From: a virus
DNA: 21,564 nucleotides
Direction: 5' to 3' (one strand)
IMG/VR virus record: IMGVR_UViG_3300044641_000709
Coordinates: 1 to 21,564 of that record
A program made the translations under genes and the position numbers. The notes below the pieces were generated by a model. The model had not been told where the DNA came from. It saw only the letters and a program-made list of their open reading frames with translations, and searched no databases. Positions within the stretch are counted from its first letter, which is position 1. Every line of letters begins with the position of its first letter. Below are positions 5,131 through 12,395 of the stretch, piece after piece.

Positions 5131-5249
5131 TTTCGCTCTACCTTTTTCCACTCAAGGCATACTACTTTGCGATTAAAAACATCACCGGTCCATGCCCATC
5201 GGACGCATCTATATTCAGTTGATGAAACTTGCGATAGTGTTAAAACCAT
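5127..5249 (-). CDS. Tiny conserved-looking protein (40 aa)
   Basis: The frame ends in an ATGA overlap with the next gene and encodes MVLTLSQVSSTEYRC followed by a stretch with VRWAWTGDVFNRKVVCLEW. The W-x-[WY]-x-GDV-[FY]-[ND]-R-K-V-x-C-x-x-W pattern recalls very short phage proteins I have seen elsewhere, though I cannot verify it here. Two cysteines (C15, C31) may pair. The start is uncertain: the ATG at 5249 has no clear RBS, and an in-frame non-ATG start nearer GGAAG (about 5270) is possible. Function is unknown. Confidence 0.55.
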   Translation of the reverse strand: MVLTLSQVSSTEYRCVRWAWTGDVFNRKVVCLEWKKVERK

Positions 5250-5263
5250 CGCAAGTGCATATT

Positions 5264-5479
5264 TCAATGCTTCCAATAGTTCAGTAAGTAACCGACCACG
5301 GCAGACACGCCAGAGACAATGGTCATGCCAAACCAAAGGCCTCCACGACCTTTGTTGGCCAGCGCCACCAGTTCTTCGAGCTGGCGTTCGACCTTGTCCA
5401 TTTTTTTGTCCATGTCCTGAACTTTTTGCCAGAGCACGCCATATTTGACAAGGTCGATCTCGTTTCCTTCTACTGCCAT
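5264..5479 (-). CDS. XhlA-like coiled-coil/TM protein (71 aa)
   Basis: The ATG at 5479 has GGAG about 10 nt upstream; a GTG at 5494 coincides with that RBS and is less likely. The order is that of hemolysin XhlA-type phage proteins: an N-terminal polar part (EGNEIDLVKYGVLWQKVQ), a heptad-rich coiled coil (about residues 18-42, MDKKMDKVERQLEEL), a GRGG hinge, and one TM helix (about 48-66) with a short charged tail. XhlA proteins act with a holin in cell lysis. It is the first gene of the lysis cassette, directly after the receptor-binding module. Confidence 0.75.
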   Translation of the reverse strand: MAVEGNEIDLVKYGVLWQKVQDMDKKMDKVERQLEELVALANKGRGGLWFGMTIVSGVSAVVGYLLNYWKH

Positions 5480-5496
5480 AATGTCAGTCTCCACGA

Positions 5497-5850
5497 TTAG
5501 AGGCCTTGGCCTGGCGTGACGTAGACAGTGGCTGACGAACTGGACAGACCACTGAAGAATGTGTCAATGTTGAAACGCAAGATTTCAACTGCACCAGGCA
5601 CCAGAACGATAGCGTCTGAAGGCGTGCCAGCGACTGGAGCAACGGCAGCGGCCTGAGCCAGTGCAGCTGTGGGGCCAGTGCCCAAGAACACGGTGGTCGT
5701 GCCGTTGTTGATAAAACGGTACTGGCCTGCGTTCTGAGGGTTGAACTTCTCGTATACAGGAGCCTGCACGCCAGCAGGTGCAGTACCAGCTGCGGCCACT
5801 GCAATGGTCTTGCCTAGAGGTGTAAAAGCAATTTGTGAATTGGTGGACAT
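5497..5850 (-). CDS. Small beta-rich virion-type protein (117 aa)
   Basis: It is preceded by AAAGGAGACAAATC, a strong RBS. The product is Ala/Gly/Thr/Val-rich with little charge (GKTIAVAAAGTAPAGVQA, FINNGTTTVFLGTGPTAA) and ends in a beta region (SSATVYVTPGQGL). This composition is typical of phage structural or decoration proteins and unlike the lysis genes next to it. It lies at the end of the spike/fibre group, so it may be a decoration or spike-accessory protein. No specific family is recognised. Confidence 0.72.
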   Translation of the reverse strand: MSTNSQIAFTPLGKTIAVAAAGTAPAGVQAPVYEKFNPQNAGQYRFINNGTTTVFLGTGPTAALAQAAAVAPVAGTPSDAIVLVPGAVEILRFNIDTFFSGLSSSSATVYVTPGQGL

Positions 5851-5868
5851 GATTTGTCTCCTTTAAAT

Positions 5869-6219
5869 TTAAATTGTCGCCCAAGGCAAAGCAGGCTCGG
5901 AATTTTTCTGAGCCAACTGGCGTGCGATCTGGCCAGCAACTTGTGCTTCACTTTCATCTTTGATGAGACGAGTGCTTGATTGTTGGTTGCCATCAGTGTC
6001 TGTCCAAGTATTAACTTCAGGCGCAAAACACCAGTCAAGCACTTGTTGTTCAGTCAACTGCTCGTAAGGAATAAAAGTTTCGCTACGGAACAGTTTGCGA
6101 ACGCCAGCACAAGATGCTGTTAATTCGTCTTGTTTACCATCGCAACGCCAGTAAACATGAGTTACTGCGTTGTCTGTAGTTACTGTTACTTTTTCGATTG
6201 TCCATTTGTAAGAGATCAT
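5869..6219 (-). CDS. Probable spike-assembly or structural accessory protein (116 aa)
   Basis: The ATG lies 3 nt after the spike gene's stop, with only a weak RBS, so translation is likely coupled to the spike. The product begins MISYKWTIEKVTVTTDN, has a beta region, then PYEQLTEQQVLDWCFAPE, and ends with a helix that includes QIARQLAQKNSEPALPWA. This layout, with a C-terminal amphipathic helix and LPW ending, recurs in short proteins found just after tail-fibre/structural genes in cyanophages and related podoviruses. From position, an assembly-chaperone or minor structural role is inferred; no enzyme motif is visible. Confidence 0.72.
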   Translation of the reverse strand: MISYKWTIEKVTVTTDNAVTHVYWRCDGKQDELTASCAGVRKLFRSETFIPYEQLTEQQVLDWCFAPEVNTWTDTDGNQQSSTRLIKDESEAQVAGQIARQLAQKNSEPALPWATI

Positions 6220-6222
6220 GAT

Positions 6223-7512
6223 TTACACCAAGTAGTAAGGGATTTTGTAAGAAACACCGCCAACAGTACAGTTGAGATAACCTGCTAAAACACCTGCTGA
6301 ACCTGACGTTGTTGTGTTGAACGCGAGAGCGCCCGCAGCATTAACGCCAAATTTGTCAACACCATTTTGTTGCAAAGTGACTTTAGTAGTCCCACGAGCG
6401 TCAATAATTGAATTCCCTGCTGCATCTTGTCCAACGTAAGTTTGACCATTTGAATTTGAAAATTCAATCTCAACAGCACTTGCGCCACCGCTAGTGTTTT
6501 GAATGTTTTTTCTAGTCAGACCAACTTCGTCAACAGATTCATTGACAGTTCCATTTAACTTCAGCGCCACACATTCACCAGTTGCAACAGCCGCAGATGT
6601 TACTGCCATGTTTTGAATGGTAAATGGGTTGCCTGTAGATGTAAGAGGGTATATCTGATCTAACAGAAAACTACTGTTAGGTGTTCCTGTTGAGTAAGTT
6701 CCAGAGAATCCTACCAGTGCATTGTTTATGCTTGAGAGCTGATTGACGTTTGTTCCAAAGGCATATAGCGTGCCAGTACCTTCAAAGTCACCACCACCAA
6801 TGTAGATTCCGTATTGTTCAGACAATACAAATTTAGGCGTAAGTGGCCCTTGCACAATGCAGGAAAGTAAGGAAATTGCAGAGCAGTTGTCGGCAATAAA
6901 TTGCGCCCAAGATGAACCCAAAAACGTCTGCGTTGTAACGGACTGCGTACCAACACCTTGCAATTTGACTCGGCCATCTTCACCGCCAAAATCGCAATTG
7001 CTCCAGACTGTAGTGTAGCAACCTTGATCAATGTAAAGTGAAAAAGCTAAAGGCTGGTGACCGTACACATCAACGTTATCAACAGCACCGCCAAATGCAA
7101 AAATTCCATAAATGCCAATTGACGTAGCAGCATTTGCCATGTTGGTCATGTCAATTGAAAAGTCTTGCAATTTAAAACGAGTGTAAAAATACAAGCCAGG
7201 CACACCTAGCAAAGACAAAAATTTTGGTGATGACCCAGATGCTTTGAAAACCGTTCTGCCTGATCCATCACCGTAAATCATTTGACCGTACTTGTTGCCG
7301 TTGCCAACAGGTTGACCGTTTGTCAAAGTAATGCTGTTAAGCAAGTACGTACCAGAGGGCGCGTAGATTGGCTGACCAGTTGCTACGGATTGAGTAAGTG
7401 CAAGATCAAATGCGGCTTGACTACTAGCCATGCCAGTAGGATCAGCGCCAAAATCTAAAAGATTTAGCGGTGCCCCTTTGATCATCGAGTATGTTGCTTT
7501 TGTCAGTGCCAT
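6223..7512 (-). CDS. Tailspike, pectin-lyase-like beta-helix protein (429 aa)
   Basis: An AAGGAA RBS precedes the ATG. The N-terminus carries the hallmark of phage beta-helix spikes: MIKGAPLNLLDFGADPTG, then AAFDLALTQSVATG and IYAPSGTYLL (residues ~10-60), i.e. the D-F-G-A-x-x-x-G and Y-x-x-S-G-T-Y motifs that open the pectate-lyase 3-type helix. The middle ~250 residues are Gly/Asn/Ser-rich with short beta repeats. The C-terminus (DAAGNSIIDARGTTKV onward) looks like a trimerisation domain ending YKIPYYLV. It probably binds and perhaps cleaves a host surface polysaccharide. No catalytic pair can be assigned by eye, and it lacks a head-binding domain, which is encoded separately at 8091-8573. 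Confidence 0.85.
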   Translation of the reverse strand: MALTKATYSMIKGAPLNLLDFGADPTGMASSQAAFDLALTQSVATGQPIYAPSGTYLLNSITLTNGQPVGNGNKYGQMIYGDGSGRTVFKASGSSPKFLSLLGVPGLYFYTRFKLQDFSIDMTNMANAATSIGIYGIFAFGGAVDNVDVYGHQPLAFSLYIDQGCYTTVWSNCDFGGEDGRVKLQGVGTQSVTTQTFLGSSWAQFIADNCSAISLLSCIVQGPLTPKFVLSEQYGIYIGGGDFEGTGTLYAFGTNVNQLSSINNALVGFSGTYSTGTPNSSFLLDQIYPLTSTGNPFTIQNMAVTSAAVATGECVALKLNGTVNESVDEVGLTRKNIQNTSGGASAVEIEFSNSNGQTYVGQDAAGNSIIDARGTTKVTLQQNGVDKFGVNAAGALAFNTTTSGSAGVLAGYLNCTVGGVSYKIPYYLV

Positions 7513-7525
7513 TTCTATTCCTTAA

Positions 7526-8080
7526 TTAGACAAAGTATTGTCCGGCAATGAATAAAAAATTGCTTCCTGCAGCAAGGTTTGCAACAGTGGATGGAGTATT
7601 ACTAAAGTTATTTACATACAAATTTATTGATGTTGTATTGCTGCTTGGAAATGCTGTTGTAGCAGGAACTGACATTCCTAATACAAAGTTTACAGTCGCA
7701 CAACCGCACACAGTTCTATCTATTGTCTTAAAAGGCAAACCACTTACTGTCAAAGTTCCAGAACCACCTGTGACAGAACTTGTAAGAACTTCTAAAGTAA
7801 AAGTAACCAAGCGTCCTGTTCTTGTGTAAGCTCCAGACACGACTCCAACTACTGTGGGATCACTTACCGACCCTCGCAACACAGGTGTCCAAGTACCTTC
7901 TTCATACCAATTGAGCAACTCGCTGGTCATTCCTGGCGCGTTGGTATTAGCGGTGAAATTGACACCTTTGGCTGCTGTTCCAAGGACTAGGTTGCCTGTG
8001 GAAAGAGTTACATCACCAGGCAATGTAATAGGTGTTTGAATCTGACTAGCGTTGATGGAATTTGTAACTGTTTTTAGCAT
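7526..8080 (-). CDS. Tail-fibre-like protein (184 aa)
   Basis: A strong AAGGAG RBS precedes it. The N-terminal 40 residues are a beta-rich connector (LSTGNLVLGTAAKGVNFTAN), followed by the phage-fibre signature NWYEEGTWTPVLRG (residues ~57-70) and then G-A-Y-T-R-T-G-R-L-V-T-F, a common globular beta-sandwich in fibre tips. It ends FLFIAGQYFV. In other phages this domain usually sits at the C-terminus of long fibres; here it stands alone. It likely forms a trimer on the tail next to the beta-helix spike and may be a second receptor-binding protein. Confidence 0.78.
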   Translation of the reverse strand: MLKTVTNSINASQIQTPITLPGDVTLSTGNLVLGTAAKGVNFTANTNAPGMTSELLNWYEEGTWTPVLRGSVSDPTVVGVVSGAYTRTGRLVTFTLEVLTSSVTGGSGTLTVSGLPFKTIDRTVCGCATVNFVLGMSVPATTAFPSSNTTSINLYVNNFSNTPSTVANLAAGSNFLFIAGQYFV

Positions 8081-8090
8081 TGCTTTCTCC

Positions 8091-8573
8091 TTAAACCAAA
8101 AATTCGATCACTGAAGTGAATGGTGGTGCTTGGCTAAATGTCACATTACCGCCAGTCACTGTGTAAGTGTTTTGGTTCTGGTACACGCCATTGATGTAAA
8201 TTGCAAATGGTGTAGATGTCACAGCAAAAACTGTCTGCACACCATTTCCAGTTGCGTTTGTTGCGACTGATCCAGAAGACACGTTTCCATTCAGTGATGT
8301 GTAGACCACGCTTCCTTTGCTATCCAGAACTTGAATGCTGTAGTCGCTTGCTGCATAAAAACGCGCTGGCGTTCCTTGGTAGCTTGGGTAGCCGTTCAAT
8401 GTGCGGATTGGTTGGGCTGCTGGAATCGTTAGAGCTGAGTCCCAATAGACGCTGATCGGATTGACCTGTGGATTGAGATTGACAGTGCCAATCCAGATGT
8501 AACCATTCTCCAACGGCTGGCCGTCAGCGCCAGCAAATGCTGGATACGGTGGGTTGATCGATAGTGCTGACAT
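8091..8573 (-). CDS. P22 gp9-type head-binding protein, stand-alone (160 aa)
   Basis: Residues ~1-105 match the P22 tailspike head-binding domain by eye: PLENGYIWIGTVNLNP, then NPISVYWDSALTIPAAQPI, LNGYPSYQGTPARFYAA, and DYSIQVLDSKGSVVY, in the same order as in P22 gp9. Residues ~110-160 form an extra beta module (IYINGVYQNQNTYTVTGGNV, then FSQAPP) often found on fibre proteins. In P22 the head-binding domain is fused to the endorhamnosidase; here the gene stops after 160 residues and the beta-helix is a separate gene. It is therefore probably the adaptor that fixes spike/fibre proteins to the tail hub. AGGAG precedes the ATG, which directly follows the upstream stop. Confidence 0.88.
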   Translation of the reverse strand: MSALSINPPYPAFAGADGQPLENGYIWIGTVNLNPQVNPISVYWDSALTIPAAQPIRTLNGYPSYQGTPARFYAASDYSIQVLDSKGSVVYTSLNGNVSSGSVATNATGNGVQTVFAVTSTPFAIYINGVYQNQNTYTVTGGNVTFSQAPPFTSVIEFLV

Positions 8574-10964
8574 TTATTGGTTCTCCTGGTCGAATTGGCG
8601 CTCGGCTTGGGTTGCTGTTTGCAGCCATTGAATCCTTGCGTCCAGTGCTTTTGGCAGTTTGGCTGCGTCAGCAAATTTCTGGAAGGATTGTGACATGGCT
8701 GTGCGACGAATGCTAGCCTCACTTGGCGTTCCTCTGGTCGCTGCTTCAATAGCAAGTTTCTGGAAGTTCTCATCAGCAAACAGTTTTCCTGCTGCTTTGA
8801 GTGAATCTTTATTACCTTGAGTCATGGCTCCAGTGATTATTGATGTGGCTGCGGCTGCAATAGGACCACCCATTGCCGCTGCACCAGTCAATGCGCCTTT
8901 GGACAGCGTGCTCTCCATGACCTTACCGATCAGACTTTCGGCCTGCATGCCTTGCAGCAATGCTTGGTTTGCCTTTCCGGTGGTCAAGACATTGGCTCTG
9001 GCCTCAGTGACGCGCTTGGAGACCTCAAACAGATCACGCAGTACGTCTGCTGAGTCTTTTCCTAATGTGTCCACGATGGTTTTGTAGACTGGTGGATTAG
9101 CTCTGAGCTTTGGATAGATGTCGGCAAACTCGGAGAATCCAAAACCACCTTTTTCAGCGCCTCTGGTTGATCGCGTGACAGATGCCAGCGCAGTGGCAAT
9201 TGTCTCTTTGCGCAAGTCTTCTGGGACGGTTTTAAGCAGGCGATTGAACTCACCAGCATCACCCTTGGCCGCGCCAGTGATAGCAGTGCGCATCTTGTTG
9301 GCCACGCTTCCCTCGATGTCTTGGCCAAATGCATTCACAATGCGATTGCCCAAGGCACGCTCTTTTGCGTACAACAGGTTGGCTGCACGCAGTTGCTGGC
9401 GCAGTTCTTCGCCACCAATGTTGCCAACGTTTGTCAGTTGGTCGTCAGCGAGTGCCGCATATAGGCGTTTGAGGTCTGCCTCAGCCATGCTGCCATATGG
9501 AGACTCCATTTTGTTGATGGCGTTTCCAATCAGGGTTTTCTCGCGCTTGAGTCGGCCATACGTAATGTTGCCTTCATCGATCATCTTGGCCAGATTGCGC
9601 TCGGCTGCCGACATGCCTTTCTCGCCCACCTCAGTCTTGACTGTGTCAAGGGTTGCTTTGAGCTTTGGCAGTTCCACCACCGATGTTTTTGGCACCACTT
9701 CATCGACTGCGTTGTAGACCTTGCTTGCCTGTGCATTGAGGTCTGAACGAGTCGCTGTCAGCGAGTCTTTGATCTTTTGCGACACCACGCCAGGTGCGAC
9801 TGCGCCTTCGACAAATGTGGCATCAAATTGCTTGATCACATCGTCGGCCTTGTCTACAGCTTGCGTGACAGTGTTGCGCCATGCGGCCTCTGCCTCAGTG
9901 CCTGCGGCTGATCTGGTCAGGCCTGCGGCTGCGCGAACTTGTGGGTTGTCGCTGAACACATCGGCAGGCAATTGGATGCCAAGACGATCTGCGGCTTCTT
10001 TGGCTGCCACGTTGACCTGTGCAAGATCGGCCAGCCGATCGCGTGCGCCAGTCGAGCCAAAGCCTGTGCCGGATGCCTTCTTGACCAGATTGCCAACTTC
10101 TTCCTCAGTGACTTCTGTGACCAATGGAGCCACTGCTGGTGCAGCTGGCGCGACTGGAATCTCTGGTGCTACTGGTGCCACTTCTGGCATTGCTGCGGCC
10201 ATTGGTGCTGCTGGAGGTGCTTCTGGGGCCATTGCTGTGCCCATAGGAGCGCCTGGTGCACCTGCCGCTGGTGCAGGTGCTGGAGCTTTTCCTGTGACGC
10301 GCTGTACGCCCTTTTTGACCGCTTGGACGACTGGAGGTGCCACGCGCTGAATGATCTGTCCTGCTGGGCCTGTAGCGCCAGCCATGAGAACTTCACCAGT
10401 GTCAAACTTGCCACCAGTGCCAGCTTGGGTTGCTTCGATGGCCGCTTGAGTTGCACCACCGGCCACAATTGCGCCAGGAATAGTTGCGGCTCGGCCTGCT
10501 GGTGTGAAGGCTGCAATGCCACCGACTGCTCTGGGAATGTCACCCATTGTGAAGCCTGGTGGAATTGCATACTCTTTTTGATCAACCGATGAGCGCATCA
10601 AGTAGTTGCCCTTGGCATCTTGGCGAACCTGAACACCAGGGAAATTGGCTTGCAGAATCTGCACCGTTTCCTTGGGGTTGCTCATGAGCGTGCCAAGCGC
10701 TGTCTTGAACGATGCCACGCTCATTTGATTGAGTTCTGGCATGCTTGTCCACTCAGGAAGCGCTTGGGTCTCTGGCGTTGCGCGAGCGCGGCCAGTGACT
10801 GACTCAACCAATCCTTCAATGAATCCCATTGGCTTTGGCTGTGATGCCGCCCATTGCTCAGGAGACATTGGTGCCGCAGCTGGTGCTGTGGCCGTAGGTG
10901 CTGGAGCAGGAGCTGCTGGTGCAGCCTGCTTAGTTTGTGATGCCAACCATTCTTCTGGACTCAT
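8574..10964 (-). CDS. Large internal virion / DNA-ejection protein (796 aa)
   Basis: This is the third of three successive ejection-type genes, in the position of P22 gene 16. The N-terminus repeats a short motif, MSPEEWLASQ at residues 1-10 and MSPEQWAASQ at 33-42, separated by an Ala/Pro/Thr linker. A second long Ala/Pro/Met-rich linker spans roughly residues 225-285. The rest is helical and charged, ending TQAERQFDQENQ. A Gly/Ala-rich hydrophobic stretch near 715-740 (GALTGAAAMGGPIAAAATSI) could insert in a membrane. No lysozyme or protease motif was seen. Such proteins leave the virion and help DNA cross the host envelope. The start overlaps the previous stop (ATGA). Confidence 0.78.
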   Translation of the reverse strand: MSPEEWLASQTKQAAPAAPAPAPTATAPAAAPMSPEQWAASQPKPMGFIEGLVESVTGRARATPETQALPEWTSMPELNQMSVASFKTALGTLMSNPKETVQILQANFPGVQVRQDAKGNYLMRSSVDQKEYAIPPGFTMGDIPRAVGGIAAFTPAGRAATIPGAIVAGGATQAAIEATQAGTGGKFDTGEVLMAGATGPAGQIIQRVAPPVVQAVKKGVQRVTGKAPAPAPAAGAPGAPMGTAMAPEAPPAAPMAAAMPEVAPVAPEIPVAPAAPAVAPLVTEVTEEEVGNLVKKASGTGFGSTGARDRLADLAQVNVAAKEAADRLGIQLPADVFSDNPQVRAAAGLTRSAAGTEAEAAWRNTVTQAVDKADDVIKQFDATFVEGAVAPGVVSQKIKDSLTATRSDLNAQASKVYNAVDEVVPKTSVVELPKLKATLDTVKTEVGEKGMSAAERNLAKMIDEGNITYGRLKREKTLIGNAINKMESPYGSMAEADLKRLYAALADDQLTNVGNIGGEELRQQLRAANLLYAKERALGNRIVNAFGQDIEGSVANKMRTAITGAAKGDAGEFNRLLKTVPEDLRKETIATALASVTRSTRGAEKGGFGFSEFADIYPKLRANPPVYKTIVDTLGKDSADVLRDLFEVSKRVTEARANVLTTGKANQALLQGMQAESLIGKVMESTLSKGALTGAAAMGGPIAAAATSIITGAMTQGNKDSLKAAGKLFADENFQKLAIEAATRGTPSEASIRRTAMSQSFQKFADAAKLPKALDARIQWLQTATQAERQFDQENQ

Positions 10965-12385
10965 TGTGCCCCCACAGATTGCTTATATGCGCTCCACTGA
11001 GCATCAGTGAAGTTTGCAGGACGAGTGTAGGTCTGGCCACCAACTGTGACACTATTTGGTGATGGTGTAGGCGCTGCCGCTGTCTCTGGGCCAAAGACAT
11101 TTTCAGCATTTAGGCGATAGTTTTTGACTACCACACCAAGAGCTTTCTTGTCTTCTTCTGCTTTTTTCTGTGCTGACTTGTAATACTCTCTGGCCAGATT
11201 TACGAATTCTTCACGCTGTTTAGGCTGTAAGAATTGACCGCTTTCTGCTTTTTTCAGGCTATTTTCAAGTTTTGTGTATAAGCCAGCTGTGTCGCGTGCT
11301 GTGGCAAATTCTGTCTCGCGCACCACTGAGCCTGGATCAAGCATTTTCATGAATCCAGTGATCAATGCAATGTCGCCTGGGCCAGTTTTTGCACCTGCTG
11401 AAGATTGGATGTTGTTGAATGTAGTTCCAAGTTCGCCATATACCTTGGTGCGGCCTTGGTATTCTTTGCGCAGTTTGTCTTCTTGCTCAAATGTTTTGGC
11501 TGGGTCCATTCCACCAGTGGCTTTAAGTGCTTCAAGTTCCAATGCAATCTTTTGTGTTTCTTGACCCAGTTTCTTAGTCTGTGCCAATGCCGAGCCAGTC
11601 TGGGCTTGTGTCAAGCCAAGATCAGCGGCTTTCTTTTTAAGGTCTGCCAGTGTGATCTGTTCTGCAAACTTAGCATCGACTTGCGCTTTTTGTGCGTCTG
11701 CCGTTGCTTTAGCCGCATCTGCCGCTGCTTTTTCTGCTGCATTGGTGGCGGTAGCCTGAGCTGTGGTGGCATCTGCCACGGCTTTGTCAGCCTTTGCTCT
11801 GGCTTCAAGCAATGCAGCTGGCGCTTTTGCTTCTTCTCTGCCTGTCGAAAGTGTTTTGTCTACATTCTCAAGCAGTTCTTTTCCACCAGGCAATGCGGCC
11901 ATCATCAATCCAATGGTTGCTTGCGAGCCAGTTGGATTCATGTCGATCAGTTGCAGATATGTTTCTGTGGCTTTTGCTTCTTGCTCACGACCTGAATTGC
12001 GAAATGCGTCTGCCTGTTCTTTGAGCAGATTTTTTGCGATGTCTGGTTGGCCAGATTTTAAGGCTGCATAAACTTGGCCAGACTGTTGCAGGCGGTTTTG
12101 CTGTTGAGAAGTTGACATCAATTCAAATGACTTGCGCACGCCTTCTGCTTGATCTTTTGGGAGCATGGCAGAGACGCGAGCAAAGTCTATTGCTGTTGCT
12201 TTTGGATTAGAAAACAATGTTGCCAATTCTGCTTGTGCTGTTTTTGCCTGCTCAAGTGCCTGTGCTTTTGCCTGCGCTTCTGCACCGGCAGCACCAATTT
12301 TGAAGCCGCTGAGTACTGCCTCGAATGGGCTTTGCACATCAACTGCGTAGTTGATGGGCGCTTGGAATGGGTTAATGCCTGCCAT
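10961..12385 (-). CDS. Ejection/internal virion protein, helical (474 aa)
   Basis: GAGGA precedes the ATG. The N-terminus MAGINPFQAPINYAVDVQSP (residues 1-20) is the usual kind of start for the gp20-like second ejection protein in podoviruses. After it the protein is almost entirely helical, Ala/Gln/Lys/Glu-rich, with a long coiled coil around residues 180-290 (repeated A-x-A-A-x-A-K). The C-terminus has NSVTVGGQTYTRPANFTDAQ and ends in a short W-containing tail. It lies second in the ejection trio and overlaps the 796-aa gene by 4 nt. Role inferred: passage of DNA through the periplasm during infection. It has no enzyme motif. Confidence 0.78.
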   Translation of the reverse strand: MAGINPFQAPINYAVDVQSPFEAVLSGFKIGAAGAEAQAKAQALEQAKTAQAELATLFSNPKATAIDFARVSAMLPKDQAEGVRKSFELMSTSQQQNRLQQSGQVYAALKSGQPDIAKNLLKEQADAFRNSGREQEAKATETYLQLIDMNPTGSQATIGLMMAALPGGKELLENVDKTLSTGREEAKAPAALLEARAKADKAVADATTAQATATNAAEKAAADAAKATADAQKAQVDAKFAEQITLADLKKKAADLGLTQAQTGSALAQTKKLGQETQKIALELEALKATGGMDPAKTFEQEDKLRKEYQGRTKVYGELGTTFNNIQSSAGAKTGPGDIALITGFMKMLDPGSVVRETEFATARDTAGLYTKLENSLKKAESGQFLQPKQREEFVNLAREYYKSAQKKAEEDKKALGVVVKNYRLNAENVFGPETAAAPTPSPNSVTVGGQTYTRPANFTDAQWSAYKQSVGAQ

Positions 12386-12395
12386 ATTATTTTCC

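Noticed and set aside
5497-5850. 117-aa protein as a third copy of the 111-aa paralogues
   Set aside because: Similar composition only; the NTT, G-x-A-G-T and LTI-x-ASG motifs are missing.
10140-10290. Apparent DNA repeat of gctggtgc-like units
   Set aside because: Explained by the Ala/Pro linker of the ejection protein; no exact unit or array, so not a CRISPR or regulatory repeat.
9118-10592. Three long plus-strand open frames (about 200 codons each) opposite the 796-aa ejection gene
   Set aside because: They mirror an Ala/Pro-rich gene that has few stop codons on the opposite strand; their products are low-complexity Ser/Ala/Cys/Trp strings without RBS or family motifs.
11405-11995. 196-codon plus-strand frame full of Cys and Phe
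   Set aside because: Antisense of a Lys/Ala/Glu-rich coiled coil: GCN and AAR codons read backwards give Cys, Phe and Leu. No start signal.
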